This document shows positions 13,486 to 21,968 of a stretch of 64,000 bases of DNA, one piece after another. Both the position numbers and the translations under genes were made by a program. The notes under the pieces were generated by a model, which had not been told where the DNA came from, made no database searches, and worked only from the letters and a program-made list of their open reading frames with translations. The first letter of the stretch is position 1; the number at the start of each line of letters is the position of its first letter. The DNA is from Sedimentibacter sp. SX930 (GTDB lineage Bacteria; Bacillota; Bacilli; Lactobacillales; Aerococcaceae). The DNA is taken from NCBI GenBank assembly GCA_002155105.1, contig MUZD01000001.1:372001-436000 (forward strand), given 5' to 3'.

Positions 13486-13560
13486 CGTAAACGTTTACGT
13501 AGCGAGTTAGGTTAGTTTTTATTTTTTTTAGCATCAACGTAAACGTTTACGTTGATGCTA
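13486..13560 (+). promoter_or_regulatory. Tandem LacI-type operators ahead of the ABC transporter
   Basis: CGTAAACGTTTACG occurs exactly at 13486-13499 and again at 13538-13551, 52 bp apart. The second lies at the centre of a perfect 32-bp palindrome (13529-13560). A possible promoter is TTTACG (13493) with TTTTAT (13517). The arrangement supports repression of the transport operon, perhaps with looping or cooperative binding. Confidence 0.8.
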
Positions 13561-13591
13561 ACTTATGACGATATAAAAAGGAGAATGAATG

Positions 13592-14836
13592 ATGAAAACA
13601 AAAAAACTATTAATGACTACTATTTCCATCTCTTCAATTTTACTTTTAACAGCTTGTGGGGGTGCGGCGAGCAGTGAAGGCGCTGGGGAGAACGGTATAA
13701 CCTTGGAATTATTCAGTAATAAAAGTGAAAATATAAAAACTTTGGAATCTATAATCGAAAAATTTGAAGCAGCAAACCCAGATGTGAATATCGAATTGCA
13801 GTCACCACCTGAAGCCGAAACCGTATTAAAAACGAGATTAACTAAAAATGATGTGCCAGATATTATGTCTATTGGCGGAAATGCTACATTTGGAGAACTT
13901 GCAAGGGCAGGTGTTTTAGAGGATATATCTGACACAAACTTATTGGAAACCGTCCAACCAGCTTACCTTGACATGTCCAATAGATTGGTTGGGACTGAGA
14001 TAAAAGGTAATTTTGGTATCCCGTACGCCACAAATGCTAATGGTGTAATAATCAATCAAAATAAATTGGATGAATTGGGACTTGCCATTCCTACAACGTA
14101 TACAGAATTTATTGCTGCTCTGGAAATTGCAAAAGAGCAAGGAGAAGTTCCGATACTTTTCACTCTCAAAGATGCATGGACCGCATTACCCATATGGAAT
14201 GGTCTTGGCGGGAACTTAGCCCCAGAAAATTTTGCTGAACTTAAAAACGCAGGCGATGCCAGTTTTACTGAAGATTATACTGAAGTAGCAACTAAAATAG
14301 CAGAATTAGTAAAGTATGGCGAGGGCGATATGTTCGGATTGGGTTATGATGACGGCAATAAACAATTTGCTAATGGAGAAGGACTTTTCTATATACAAGG
14401 TAACTGGGCAATCCCTGAAATATTAAAAAATAATCCTGATGCAAACATAAACTTTATGGCTTTACCATCTTCAGACGATCAGACGCAAAATAAACTTGTT
14501 TCAGGGATTGACGTAATGCTGGCAGTCAGTGAATCATCCGAGCATAAAGAAGAGGCAATGAAATTTGTTGAATTTATGATCAGCGAAGAAATTGCCAGCA
14601 AATATATTAATGAACAAAAAGCTTTTTCTGCCATCCAAGGTGTTCTGCAAGAAGATCCTACCTTTACAAATATCAAAGTATTCTTTGAAGATGGAAACAT
14701 AGACAGTTTCCCTGATCATTTCTATCCGGCTGGTTTGGGTGCGGAAAATATTATTCAAGCCTACCTAATCGACGGCGAGGAAGATACATTTCTTAAGTCG
14801 ATGGACAGCGAGTGGGATAAAGTAGTAAACCGATAA
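13592..14836 (+). CDS. ABC transporter sugar-binding lipoprotein (CUT1 family)
   Basis: A 414-residue extracellular solute-binding protein. The signal peptide ends in LLLTAC, a lipobox that fixes the mature N-terminal cysteine, followed by a family 1 binding-protein fold (FEAANPDVNIE, GTEIKGNFGIPY, LFYIQGNWAIPE). It would capture an oligosaccharide or glycoside for the two permeases downstream. AGGAG at 13579 is 8 bases from ATG 13592; ATG 13589 is also possible. No ATPase gene is present, so as with many CUT1 systems an MsmK-like ATPase elsewhere is presumably shared. Confidence 0.9.
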   Translation: MKTKKLLMTTISISSILLLTACGGAASSEGAGENGITLELFSNKSENIKTLESIIEKFEAANPDVNIELQSPPEAETVLKTRLTKNDVPDIMSIGGNATFGELARAGVLEDISDTNLLETVQPAYLDMSNRLVGTEIKGNFGIPYATNANGVIINQNKLDELGLAIPTTYTEFIAALEIAKEQGEVPILFTLKDAWTALPIWNGLGGNLAPENFAELKNAGDASFTEDYTEVATKIAELVKYGEGDMFGLGYDDGNKQFANGEGLFYIQGNWAIPEILKNNPDANINFMALPSSDDQTQNKLVSGIDVMLAVSESSEHKEEAMKFVEFMISEEIASKYINEQKAFSAIQGVLQEDPTFTNIKVFFEDGNIDSFPDHFYPAGLGAENIIQAYLIDGEEDTFLKSMDSEWDKVVNR

Positions 14837-14843
14837 AAATTAT

Positions 14844-14893
14844 CTATTGATCATAAGGGCACTGTATTCATTCAGTACCCTCATGATTGATAG
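14844..14893 (+). other. Intercistronic stem-loop between binding protein and permease
   Basis: CTATTGATCATAAGGGCACTG (14844 on) pairs imperfectly with CAGTACCCTCATGATTGATAG up to 14893, around an 8-base loop. No T-run follows. Similar hairpins downstream of binding-protein genes stabilise the upstream message and lower permease expression. Confidence 0.65.
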
Positions 14894-14908
14894 GAATCGA
14901 GGGAGAAA

Positions 14909-15769
14909 ATGAAAAAGTCATTCAATAAAGTCTATCTAGCAATAATGATTCCTGCACTCATTATATTTTTTGTACTTCATACTTACCCACTTTTACAAGG
15001 TGTTTTTTACAGTTTTACGGACTGGAAGGGGTATGGAAATTTTGAGTTTGTGGGTTTAAAAAATTATTTTAACGTTTTTAAAGATGATAGAGTAGGGCAT
15101 GCCTATCTTTTTACGATAGGATTTGCAATCATCTCTACTGTCATAACGAACATTATCAGTTTGGCGCTGGCTATCGGATTAAATTCTAAAATTTCATTTA
15201 AAAGGTCACTTAGAGGTATTTACTTCCTTCCGTACATATTAGGTACATTAGTTATCGGATACATTTTTAATTTCATTTTTTCATATTTTTTACCAGCCAT
15301 TGGTAAAAATTTAGGTATTGCCTTGTTGGCCAATAATATCCTCGGTAATCCGGATTTGGCTTGGATAGGCATCGTCATCGTGGCAGTTTGGCAATCAACT
15401 GCATTCAACACGATCCTCTATCTGAGCGGCTTGGTCACTATAGATCCTGATTTGTATGAAGCTGCAGATATCGATGGGGCTACGTCATGGATTAAATTTA
15501 AGGAAATTACTTTCCCATTGATAGCACCGTTCTTCATAATCAACGTTGTTGTATCGATGAAAAATTATTTGATGGTTTTTGATCAAATTGTGGCATTGAC
15601 TGGCGGTGGACCTGGTACCTCAACAGAATCCATCTCACTCTTGATCTATAAGGGTGGATTCTCTGGTGGAGAATTTGCTTATCAATCCGCAAATGCGGTC
15701 ATCTTCTTCATCATCGTTGTGGCTATATCCCTGTTCCAAATCAAAATATTAGAAAAGAGGAATGCTTGA
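14909..15769 (+). CDS. ABC sugar transporter permease (MalF-type)
   Basis: A 286-residue CUT1 permease with about six membrane segments and the cytoplasmic EAA loop EAADIDGATSWIKFKEITFP that docks on the ATPase. It begins after a GAGGGAG ribosome binding site, 72 bases after the binding protein, with a strong stem-loop in between. Its stop overlaps the next permease start (TGATG), so the two are translationally coupled. Base composition is AT-rich like the rest of this half of the island. Confidence 0.92.
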   Translation: MKKSFNKVYLAIMIPALIIFFVLHTYPLLQGVFYSFTDWKGYGNFEFVGLKNYFNVFKDDRVGHAYLFTIGFAIISTVITNIISLALAIGLNSKISFKRSLRGIYFLPYILGTLVIGYIFNFIFSYFLPAIGKNLGIALLANNILGNPDLAWIGIVIVAVWQSTAFNTILYLSGLVTIDPDLYEAADIDGATSWIKFKEITFPLIAPFFIINVVVSMKNYLMVFDQIVALTGGGPGTSTESISLLIYKGGFSGGEFAYQSANAVIFFIIVVAISLFQIKILEKRNA

Positions 15770-16596
15770 TGAGCAATTCTAAAACGAACTGGATGACGAC
15801 AACTTTACTGATGATCGGCTCACTCTTTGTTTTATTTCCTTTATATCTGACGATTACGATAGCCTTTAAAACGCCCTTGGAATTAGCTCAAAACAGCATA
15901 TTGGCACTTCCAGAGAGCTTTTCATTGCAGAATTTTGTTACAGCCATAGAGATGACCAACTTCTTTCAGGCGTTGGCGAATAGTTTGCTTATTACGATTC
16001 CGACAGTAATTTTGACAATTTTATTCCATTCAATCATCTCGTATGTAATTACCCGTAATCTTCAAAAAAAAATGTATAAATTTATCTATTTTTATATCAT
16101 AAGTGCCATGTTTGTACCATTCTCAATCATTATGTTGCCTATTGTAAAACAAACTTCCAGTTGGAATATGGATAATTTAGGCGGATTAGTGGTCCTATAT
16201 TTAGTATTGAATTTAGCTTTTAATCTTTTTATCTACACAGGTTACATAAAGTCGATTCCTGTTGAATTGGAAGAAGCTGCCATCATCGATGGTGCTACAA
16301 CATGGCAAGTTTTTTGGAAAGTCATTTTCCCGCTGCTCAAGCCGATCAACGCTACTGTAGCAATAACCACAACATTGGGTGTTTGGAATGATTTCATGTT
16401 ACCACTAGTAGTATTGAGTGGGAAAAATGAAGCTGCGACATTACCACTGACACAATATATATTCCAGTCAGAATTCAGCACGGATTACACCTTATCATTT
16501 GCATCGTATTTATTATCGATGCTGCCTATGTTGATTCTCTACTTCGTTGCACAAAAAAGAATTATCGCGGGTGTCACTAGAGGGGCCGTAAAATGA
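15769..16596 (+). CDS. ABC sugar transporter permease (MalG-type)
   Basis: A 275-residue CUT1 permease partnering the previous gene, with about six membrane segments and the EAA motif EEAAIIDGATTWQVFWKVIFP. ATG 15769 overlaps the upstream stop codon by one base and follows AAAGAGGAA. The substrate is unknown, but downstream genes point to a glycoside or disaccharide. After the stop a 218-base gap contains no complete gene but has a short coding-like relic. Confidence 0.92.
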   Translation: MSNSKTNWMTTTLLMIGSLFVLFPLYLTITIAFKTPLELAQNSILALPESFSLQNFVTAIEMTNFFQALANSLLITIPTVILTILFHSIISYVITRNLQKKMYKFIYFYIISAMFVPFSIIMLPIVKQTSSWNMDNLGGLVVLYLVLNLAFNLFIYTGYIKSIPVELEEAAIIDGATTWQVFWKVIFPLLKPINATVAITTTLGVWNDFMLPLVVLSGKNEAATLPLTQYIFQSEFSTDYTLSFASYLLSMLPMLILYFVAQKRIIAGVTRGAVK

Positions 16597-16814
16597 TGGA
16601 GGTGTAAGCAGAGCTGTAGATCACGAAATATCGGTATTTTATGATACGAGTATAGATACAACTATTCAATCGATTGGAAATTTTGACGTTATAGTCACAT
16701 GAAATCTTTATCATCAAAAAAATAGGATGGATGTTTCGAAAAGAAAGAACGGAAAGTATGTAATGAATGCGTTCATCACATTAAAATTAGAATAATAGAA
16801 GGAGAGTTAAAGAT
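16597..16814 (+). pseudogene. Possible gene relic between permease and oxidoreductase
   Basis: Immediately after the permease stop, a frame without start codon encodes roughly 34 residues including AVDHEISVFYDTS and NFDVIVT before a TGA near 16701. The pattern of a strand followed by DVIV resembles the start of ThuA-like folds, but it is far too short to assign. A ribosome binding site GAAGGAGAG for the next gene lies at the end. It may be chance. Confidence 0.25.
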
Positions 16815-17921
16815 ATGATCAAAATTGGAATTATTGGTTGCGGGGGAATCGCAAACAACAAGCATATGCCAGCTTTAGCTAAAGTGGAAACTGTTGAAAT
16901 GGTGGCATTTTGTGACATTATCGAGGAACGTGCAAGCAAAGCGAGAGAAGAATTTGGAACGGATGCTGCAAATGTCTACACAGACTACAAAGAGCTTTTA
17001 AAAAATGAAGAAATTGATGTCATTCATGTCTGCACACCAAATATTTCTCATGCTGAAATCTCAATAGCGGCGATGGAATCTGGTAAACATGTGATGTGTG
17101 AAAAACCTATGGCTAAAACTTCGGAAGAAGCAGAAGCTATGATAGCCGCGATGAATCGGACCGGGAAAAAGCTTACGATCGGTTATCAAAATCGATTCAG
17201 AAAAGATTCTTCTTATTTGCACAAAATCTGTCAAAAGGGAGAATTGGGAGATATTTATAACGCTAAAGCGCATGCGATCAGGAGACGGGCGGTTCCTACT
17301 TGGGGCGTATTTCTTGATGAAGAAGCGCAAGGCGGCGGCCCTTTGATTGATATAGGAACGCACGCGCTTGATCTGACGTTGTGGATGATGAACAACTACA
17401 AACCAAAATATGTTGTGGGGAATACGTATCATAAATTGGCGGGGACTGAAAATGCGGCAAATGCTTTCGGACCTTGGAATCCGGCTGAATTTACCGTAGA
17501 GGATTCCGCTTTCGGCTTTATCGTAATGGAGAACGGAGCAACTATTTATCTGGAATCCAGTTGGGCCTTGAATTCCTTGGATGTAGGGGAGGCTCAAACG
17601 ACTCTGCACGGTACCAACGGAGGAGCAGACATGAAGGATGGCTTACGCATCAACGGAGAAGCTGATGGCATGATGTACGATAAAACAATGGTGCTGGAGC
17701 CAGGTGGAGTAGACTTCTACGACGGATCGGGAGATGATCCGGCCTATCTGGAAGCGAAGCAATGGATTGAAAGCATCCAATACGATACCCATCCGGTTGT
17801 GGAACCGGAACAAGCATTAGTAGTGACCCAAATACTGGAAGCCATTTACCAATCTGCCAAAACAGGAGCGCCAGTATACATCAATCAACATAAGGAAGAG
17901 CTGGGAAAAATACTGATCTAA
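16815..17921 (+). CDS. Gfo/Idh/MocA-family sugar oxidoreductase (first)
   Basis: A 368-residue NAD(P)-dependent dehydrogenase. The Rossmann loop GCGGIANNKHMPAL begins at about residue 8, and MCEKPMAKT carries the EKP lysine that contacts the cofactor and sugar. The C-terminal alpha/beta domain completes the fold. It lies at the head of a tight gene run with a ThuA protein, a sugar isomerase-like protein and a second family member. In ThuAB-type and related pathways such enzymes oxidise the C3 hydroxyl of glycosides; that role is inferred from the neighbourhood. Confidence 0.9.
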   Translation: MIKIGIIGCGGIANNKHMPALAKVETVEMVAFCDIIEERASKAREEFGTDAANVYTDYKELLKNEEIDVIHVCTPNISHAEISIAAMESGKHVMCEKPMAKTSEEAEAMIAAMNRTGKKLTIGYQNRFRKDSSYLHKICQKGELGDIYNAKAHAIRRRAVPTWGVFLDEEAQGGGPLIDIGTHALDLTLWMMNNYKPKYVVGNTYHKLAGTENAANAFGPWNPAEFTVEDSAFGFIVMENGATIYLESSWALNSLDVGEAQTTLHGTNGGADMKDGLRINGEADGMMYDKTMVLEPGGVDFYDGSGDDPAYLEAKQWIESIQYDTHPVVEPEQALVVTQILEAIYQSAKTGAPVYINQHKEELGKILI

Positions 17922-17936
17922 AAAGGGGATAATGGA

Positions 17937-18668
17937 ATGAAAGTAACGGTGTGGAACGAGTATCGGCATGAAAAATTGGATGAAGCTGTAGCAAAAGTCT
18001 ATCCCAAGGGAATACACGGGCAAATCGAAAGTTTTTTGAAGGAATCAGGTTTTAATGTAAAGACTGCTACACTGGACGAACCGGAGCATGGCTTGACGGA
18101 AGCGATCTTAGCAGAAACCGATGTTCTTGTCTGGTGGGGACACATTGCCCATAACGAAGTAGCGGATGAAGTAGTCAACCGCGTCCATGAACATGTTCTG
18201 AAAGGAATGGGGCTGGTTGTTTTGCACTCGGCGCATATGTCCAAAATTTTTATGAAATTGATGGGCACAAGCTGCGACCTGAAATGGCGGGAAGCCGAAG
18301 AAAAGGAACGGATTTGGGTGGTGAATCCAAGCCATCCAATCGCTGACGGGATCGGCGAATACATCGAACTCGAAAAAGAAGAGATGTACGGCGAGCACTT
18401 TGATGTGCCGACGCCGGATGAATTGATTTTTGTCGGATGGTATGAAGGCGGAAATGTTTTCCGCAGCGGGATGACTTACAGACGCGGCAACGGGAAGATT
18501 TTTTATTTTCAACCGGGGCATGAGACATACCCGACTTACTACAATAAAGATATCCAACAAGTCATCATAAACGGAATTGATTGGTGCAAATCGTCAAAGC
18601 GTGCCTATCCTGCATACGGAAACAGCCAAGCGTTGGAAGAAATAAAAAATGGGCAGCAACCCGTATAA
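17937..18668 (+). CDS. ThuA-domain protein (trehalose-utilisation-like)
   Basis: A 243-residue protein of the ThuA family, which adopts a class I glutamine-amidotransferase-like fold without the classic catalytic cysteine. Recognisable features are the opening [31 protein letters not shown] and the ending segment [16 protein letters not shown]. In rhizobia ThuA acts with the oxidoreductase ThuB on trehalose and related disaccharides. It starts 15 bases after the first oxidoreductase behind AAAAGGGGAT. Its exact chemistry is unsettled; a role in handling 3-keto glycosides is plausible. Confidence 0.88.
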   Translation: MKVTVWNEYRHEKLDEAVAKVYPKGIHGQIESFLKESGFNVKTATLDEPEHGLTEAILAETDVLVWWGHIAHNEVADEVVNRVHEHVLKGMGLVVLHSAHMSKIFMKLMGTSCDLKWREAEEKERIWVVNPSHPIADGIGEYIELEKEEMYGEHFDVPTPDELIFVGWYEGGNVFRSGMTYRRGNGKIFYFQPGHETYPTYYNKDIQQVIINGIDWCKSSKRAYPAYGNSQALEEIKNGQQPV

Positions 18669-18720
18669 AAAAGAGGGTCAATGCTGGCAAATCATGAAAT
18701 GAAGAGAGCGAGGAATCGAT

Positions 18721-19689
18721 ATGAAACTAGGTGTATTCACCCCCTTATTTGCAAATTTAAGTTTTGAAGACATGCTGGATAAAGTTCAGCGCGCAGGTTT
18801 GAACGCAGTGGAGATCGGAACCGGTGGGAATCCAGGGAACCATCACTGTCCGACAGATGAACTATTGGAAAGTGAAGAGAAGCGAGCAGCGTACTTGGCT
18901 GAACTGAAAAAAAGGAACTTAACCATCAGTGCATTCAGCTGCCACAGCAATCCGATTTCACCAGATCCTAAAGAGGCAAAGGCAAGCGATGAAATATTGA
19001 GAAAAACCATCAGATTGGCTGCGTTGATGGGGGTACCTGTCGTCAACACTTTTTCCGGAACGGCAGGCGACAGCGAAGAGGCAACAGCACCAAATTGGCC
19101 GGTCATTCCATGGCCGGAAGTCTACACCGATATTTATAAATGGCAATGGGAAAATAAGTTAATTCCTTACTGGAAAGAAATCGGAGAAATGGCCAGCGAA
19201 TATGGCGTCAAGATTGGCATTGAATTACACGGCGGTTTCTTATGCCACACACCGTACACGCTTTTGAAATTGCGCGAAAATACATGTGATGCAATTGGCG
19301 TGAACCTCGATCCCAGTCATTTATGGTGGCAAGGGATTGATCCAGTCGGCGCCATTAAGATTCTGGGTGAAGCCGGAGCGATCCATCATTTCCATGCGAA
19401 AGACACCTATCTCGATCAGGACAACATTAATATGTATGGTTTGTTGGATATGCAACCGTATGGAGATGTTAAAACGAGAGCATGGACGTTCCGATCGGTT
19501 GGCTGCGGTCACGATGTAAAAGTATGGTCAGATATGATGAGTGCGTTGCGGATGTATGGTTATGATTATGTGGTCAGCATTGAACATGAGGACCCTTTGA
19601 TGTCCATCGATGAAGGATTGAACAGAGCCGTTACGAATCTGCAATCCGTATTGATTAAAGAGACCCCACAGGATATTTGGTGGGCGTAG
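18721..19689 (+). CDS. Sugar phosphate isomerase/epimerase-like TIM barrel protein
   Basis: A 322-residue xylose-isomerase-like (AP endonuclease 2) barrel. Likely divalent-metal ligands are the Glu in KIGIELHGGF, Asp/His in NLDPSHLWW, His in HHFHAKDT and Glu in VSIEHEDP. Proteins of this family paired with Gfo/Idh/MocA enzymes act as epimerases, isomerases or lyases on oxidised sugars. It begins after GAGCGAGGAA and is followed after 15 bases by another oxidoreductase, so it is part of the same operon. Confidence 0.88.
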   Translation: MKLGVFTPLFANLSFEDMLDKVQRAGLNAVEIGTGGNPGNHHCPTDELLESEEKRAAYLAELKKRNLTISAFSCHSNPISPDPKEAKASDEILRKTIRLAALMGVPVVNTFSGTAGDSEEATAPNWPVIPWPEVYTDIYKWQWENKLIPYWKEIGEMASEYGVKIGIELHGGFLCHTPYTLLKLRENTCDAIGVNLDPSHLWWQGIDPVGAIKILGEAGAIHHFHAKDTYLDQDNINMYGLLDMQPYGDVKTRAWTFRSVGCGHDVKVWSDMMSALRMYGYDYVVSIEHEDPLMSIDEGLNRAVTNLQSVLIKETPQDIWWA

Positions 19690-19704
19690 AAAAGAGGATT
19701 AACG

Positions 19705-20844
19705 ATGAAGAAATTAAAAGTCACGATCATTGGTTACGGGGGCATGGGCAGCTTTCACGCTAAGCTGATTCAGGCAAATCCGGAAGTGGAAGTGCATGGG
19801 ATATTCGATATTTTGGAAAGTCGGCAACAGGCTGGCGAAGCGGATGGCTATAGCGCCTATGTCAGTCTGGAAGAGGCTTTGTATGATGAAACGGTGGATG
19901 TCATACTGATTGCAACTCCGAATGATGTACACAAAGAAATCGCTGTCCAGGCATTGGAGGCCGGGAAACACGTCATTTGTGAAAAGCCTGTGACACTGAC
20001 CAGCGAAGAACTGTCGGAAATAATGCATACCGCAAAGGAACAGGGGCGCGTATTTATGGTCCATCAAAATCGCCGTTGGGACAGTGATTTTCAGATGGTC
20101 AAGGATTTGTACGAGAATCGAAAAATTGGAGAGGTCTTCCACATCGAATCCCGTGTTCAGGGAGCCAATGGTATACCGGGTGACTGGCGCCATCTGAAAG
20201 CGCACGGCGGCGGAATGCTCTTGGATTGGGGTGTTCATTTGCTGGATCAGCTTTTGTATATGATCGAAAGCCCGTTGGCGAAAGTTGCTGCAGATTTGAG
20301 CTATGTATTGGGTGATGAGGTGGATGATGGCTTCATCAGCTATCTGACTTTCGAAAATGGCGTAACCGCCCTTGTGGAAGTCGGGACGACCAATTATATC
20401 CAACTCCCGCGTTGGTACATAAAAGGAACAAAAGGATCAGCGGTGATAGAAGATTGGGATCTAAAAGGAAAAATCGTGAAGCAGAGTGGAATTGAACTTG
20501 TGGCAGCACCCAAACCGATCAAAGCTGGCCAAGGACTGACCAAAACTATGGCGCCGCCTTCCGAAGAGTCGATCATAAAAGAAAAATTTGCAAAAGTGAC
20601 AACCCAGATGGATCCGTTCTATACGAATTTCGCTAAAGTCGTCAGGGGCGAGTCGGAACCTATCGTCAAAAATGAAGAAATTCTTCAATTGATGAAAATC
20701 ATCGAATCCATTTTTGAGGCAGCAGAGACAGGGCAAGTTGTTGACGTACGGGAACACAGCTACAGCAACTCGTGCAGCGAGAAGGGGCCCCCCCCTATTC
20801 ATTGGCTAAAAACTGTCGGCTGTTCTGTCGATTTTTATGGATGA
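19705..20844 (+). CDS. Gfo/Idh/MocA-family sugar oxidoreductase (second)
   Basis: A 379-residue dehydrogenase with Rossmann loop GYGGMGSFHAKL and the CEKPVTLT cofactor/sugar motif. The conserved domain ends near VVDVREHS; the remaining 25 or so residues are unusual and are read through an eight-base C tract at 20788-20795 (after GGGG). One base fewer there would end the protein 10 codons after the tract starts, so the C-terminus is uncertain and could reflect a sequencing slip or a slippery tract. It is distinct from the first family member, suggesting a separate oxidation or reduction step in the pathway. Confidence 0.87.
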   Translation: MKKLKVTIIGYGGMGSFHAKLIQANPEVEVHGIFDILESRQQAGEADGYSAYVSLEEALYDETVDVILIATPNDVHKEIAVQALEAGKHVICEKPVTLTSEELSEIMHTAKEQGRVFMVHQNRRWDSDFQMVKDLYENRKIGEVFHIESRVQGANGIPGDWRHLKAHGGGMLLDWGVHLLDQLLYMIESPLAKVAADLSYVLGDEVDDGFISYLTFENGVTALVEVGTTNYIQLPRWYIKGTKGSAVIEDWDLKGKIVKQSGIELVAAPKPIKAGQGLTKTMAPPSEESIIKEKFAKVTTQMDPFYTNFAKVVRGESEPIVKNEEILQLMKIIESIFEAAETGQVVDVREHSYSNSCSEKGPPPIHWLKTVGCSVDFYG

Positions 20845-20896
20845 AACATCAGCTATCGTTGCGGATGAACAAGTTTTGATTTGGAGGCACTACGAG

Positions 20897-21868
20897 ATGC
20901 AGAAAAAAGTATTGGGAATAGATTTGGGTGGAACTTCAGTGAAGTTGGCCATACTATCCAAAGAAGGGGAAGTGCTCCAGAAATGGAGTATCCCGACAGA
21001 CAACAGTGACGGCGGGGTTAAAATAGTGCCGGGGATTATCGAATCCATCAAACATCATTTGGACTTATACCGACTCACTTCTGAAGACTTTTTGGGCATA
21101 GGCATGGGTTCTCCTGGTGCAGTCAACAGAAGCGAAGGGACCGTTACTGGAGCATTTAACCTGAATTGGACTACCCCGCAACCGGTAAGGGAGATAATGG
21201 AACAAGAAACGGGTATACCTTTTGTCATCGATAATGATGCCAATGTAGCTGCGCTGGGAGAAAAATGGCGTGGTGCAGGTGGAGATAACGATGATGTCGT
21301 ATTTATCACCTTAGGGACAGGTGTCGGTGGAGGGATCGTTGCTGACGGGCACCTGATACACGGGACAGCAGGTTCGGGTGGAGAAATCGGGCATATGACG
21401 GTCGATCCTGATGGCTTTGAGTGCACTTGCGGGAAAAATGGATGTTTGGAGACCGTTGCCAGTGCCACCGGGGTCGTCAAGCTGGCACGTAAACACGCAG
21501 AGGAATATTCTGGAGATTCAACCTTAAAAAGCCTGATCGATGATGGCCAGGAAATCACTTCAAAAATGATTTTCGATTTCGCTAAAGATGGTGATGCATT
21601 GGCGCTTATCGTTGTGGATCGCTTTGCCCATTTTTTAGGTCTGGCATGCAGCCATATCGGAAATTTGCTGAATCCGGATTCCATCATCATCGGTGGCGGC
21701 GTTTCTGCTGCAGGGGAATTTTTGCTTGAAAAAGTCAATAAACACTACTTGGGATTTGCTTTCCCGAATGTACAGCAATCGACTAAATTGAAGCTTGCAG
21801 AATTGGGGAACGATGCTGGAATTATCGGGGCCTGTTATTTAGCAGTGGCTCATGCGAGTAAGAATTAA
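20897..21868 (+). CDS. ROK-family sugar kinase (glucokinase-like)
   Basis: A 323-residue ROK kinase. It shows the phosphate loop GIDLGGTSVKLAIL, the catalytic aspartate in VIDNDANVAALGE, and the zinc-binding motif FECTCGKNGCLE, all standard for bacterial glucokinases. ATG 20897 is chosen because TTGGAGGCAC lies just before it; longer frames begin upstream without a ribosome binding site. As last gene of the island it would phosphorylate the free hexose released from the imported glycoside. A bidirectional terminator follows. Confidence 0.9.
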   Translation: MQKKVLGIDLGGTSVKLAILSKEGEVLQKWSIPTDNSDGGVKIVPGIIESIKHHLDLYRLTSEDFLGIGMGSPGAVNRSEGTVTGAFNLNWTTPQPVREIMEQETGIPFVIDNDANVAALGEKWRGAGGDNDDVVFITLGTGVGGGIVADGHLIHGTAGSGGEIGHMTVDPDGFECTCGKNGCLETVASATGVVKLARKHAEEYSGDSTLKSLIDDGQEITSKMIFDFAKDGDALALIVVDRFAHFLGLACSHIGNLLNPDSIIIGGGVSAAGEFLLEKVNKHYLGFAFPNVQQSTKLKLAELGNDAGIIGACYLAVAHASKN

Positions 21869-21908
21869 TAACTTGCTTTATTTTCAGATTAGTAATGCCA
21901 TTTTAATG

Positions 21909-21957
21909 GAAAAGAGTGGCTCCAAATCATTCGAACTGATTTGGAGCCACTCTTATT
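21909..21957. terminator. Bidirectional terminator between ROK kinase and HD hydrolase
   Basis: AAGAGTGGCTCCAAATCA (21911 on) pairs with TGATTTGGAGCCACTCTT around TTCGAAC; T-rich on the right, A-rich on the left. Confidence 0.9.
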
Positions 21958-21968
21958 TGTGTTGCGTG

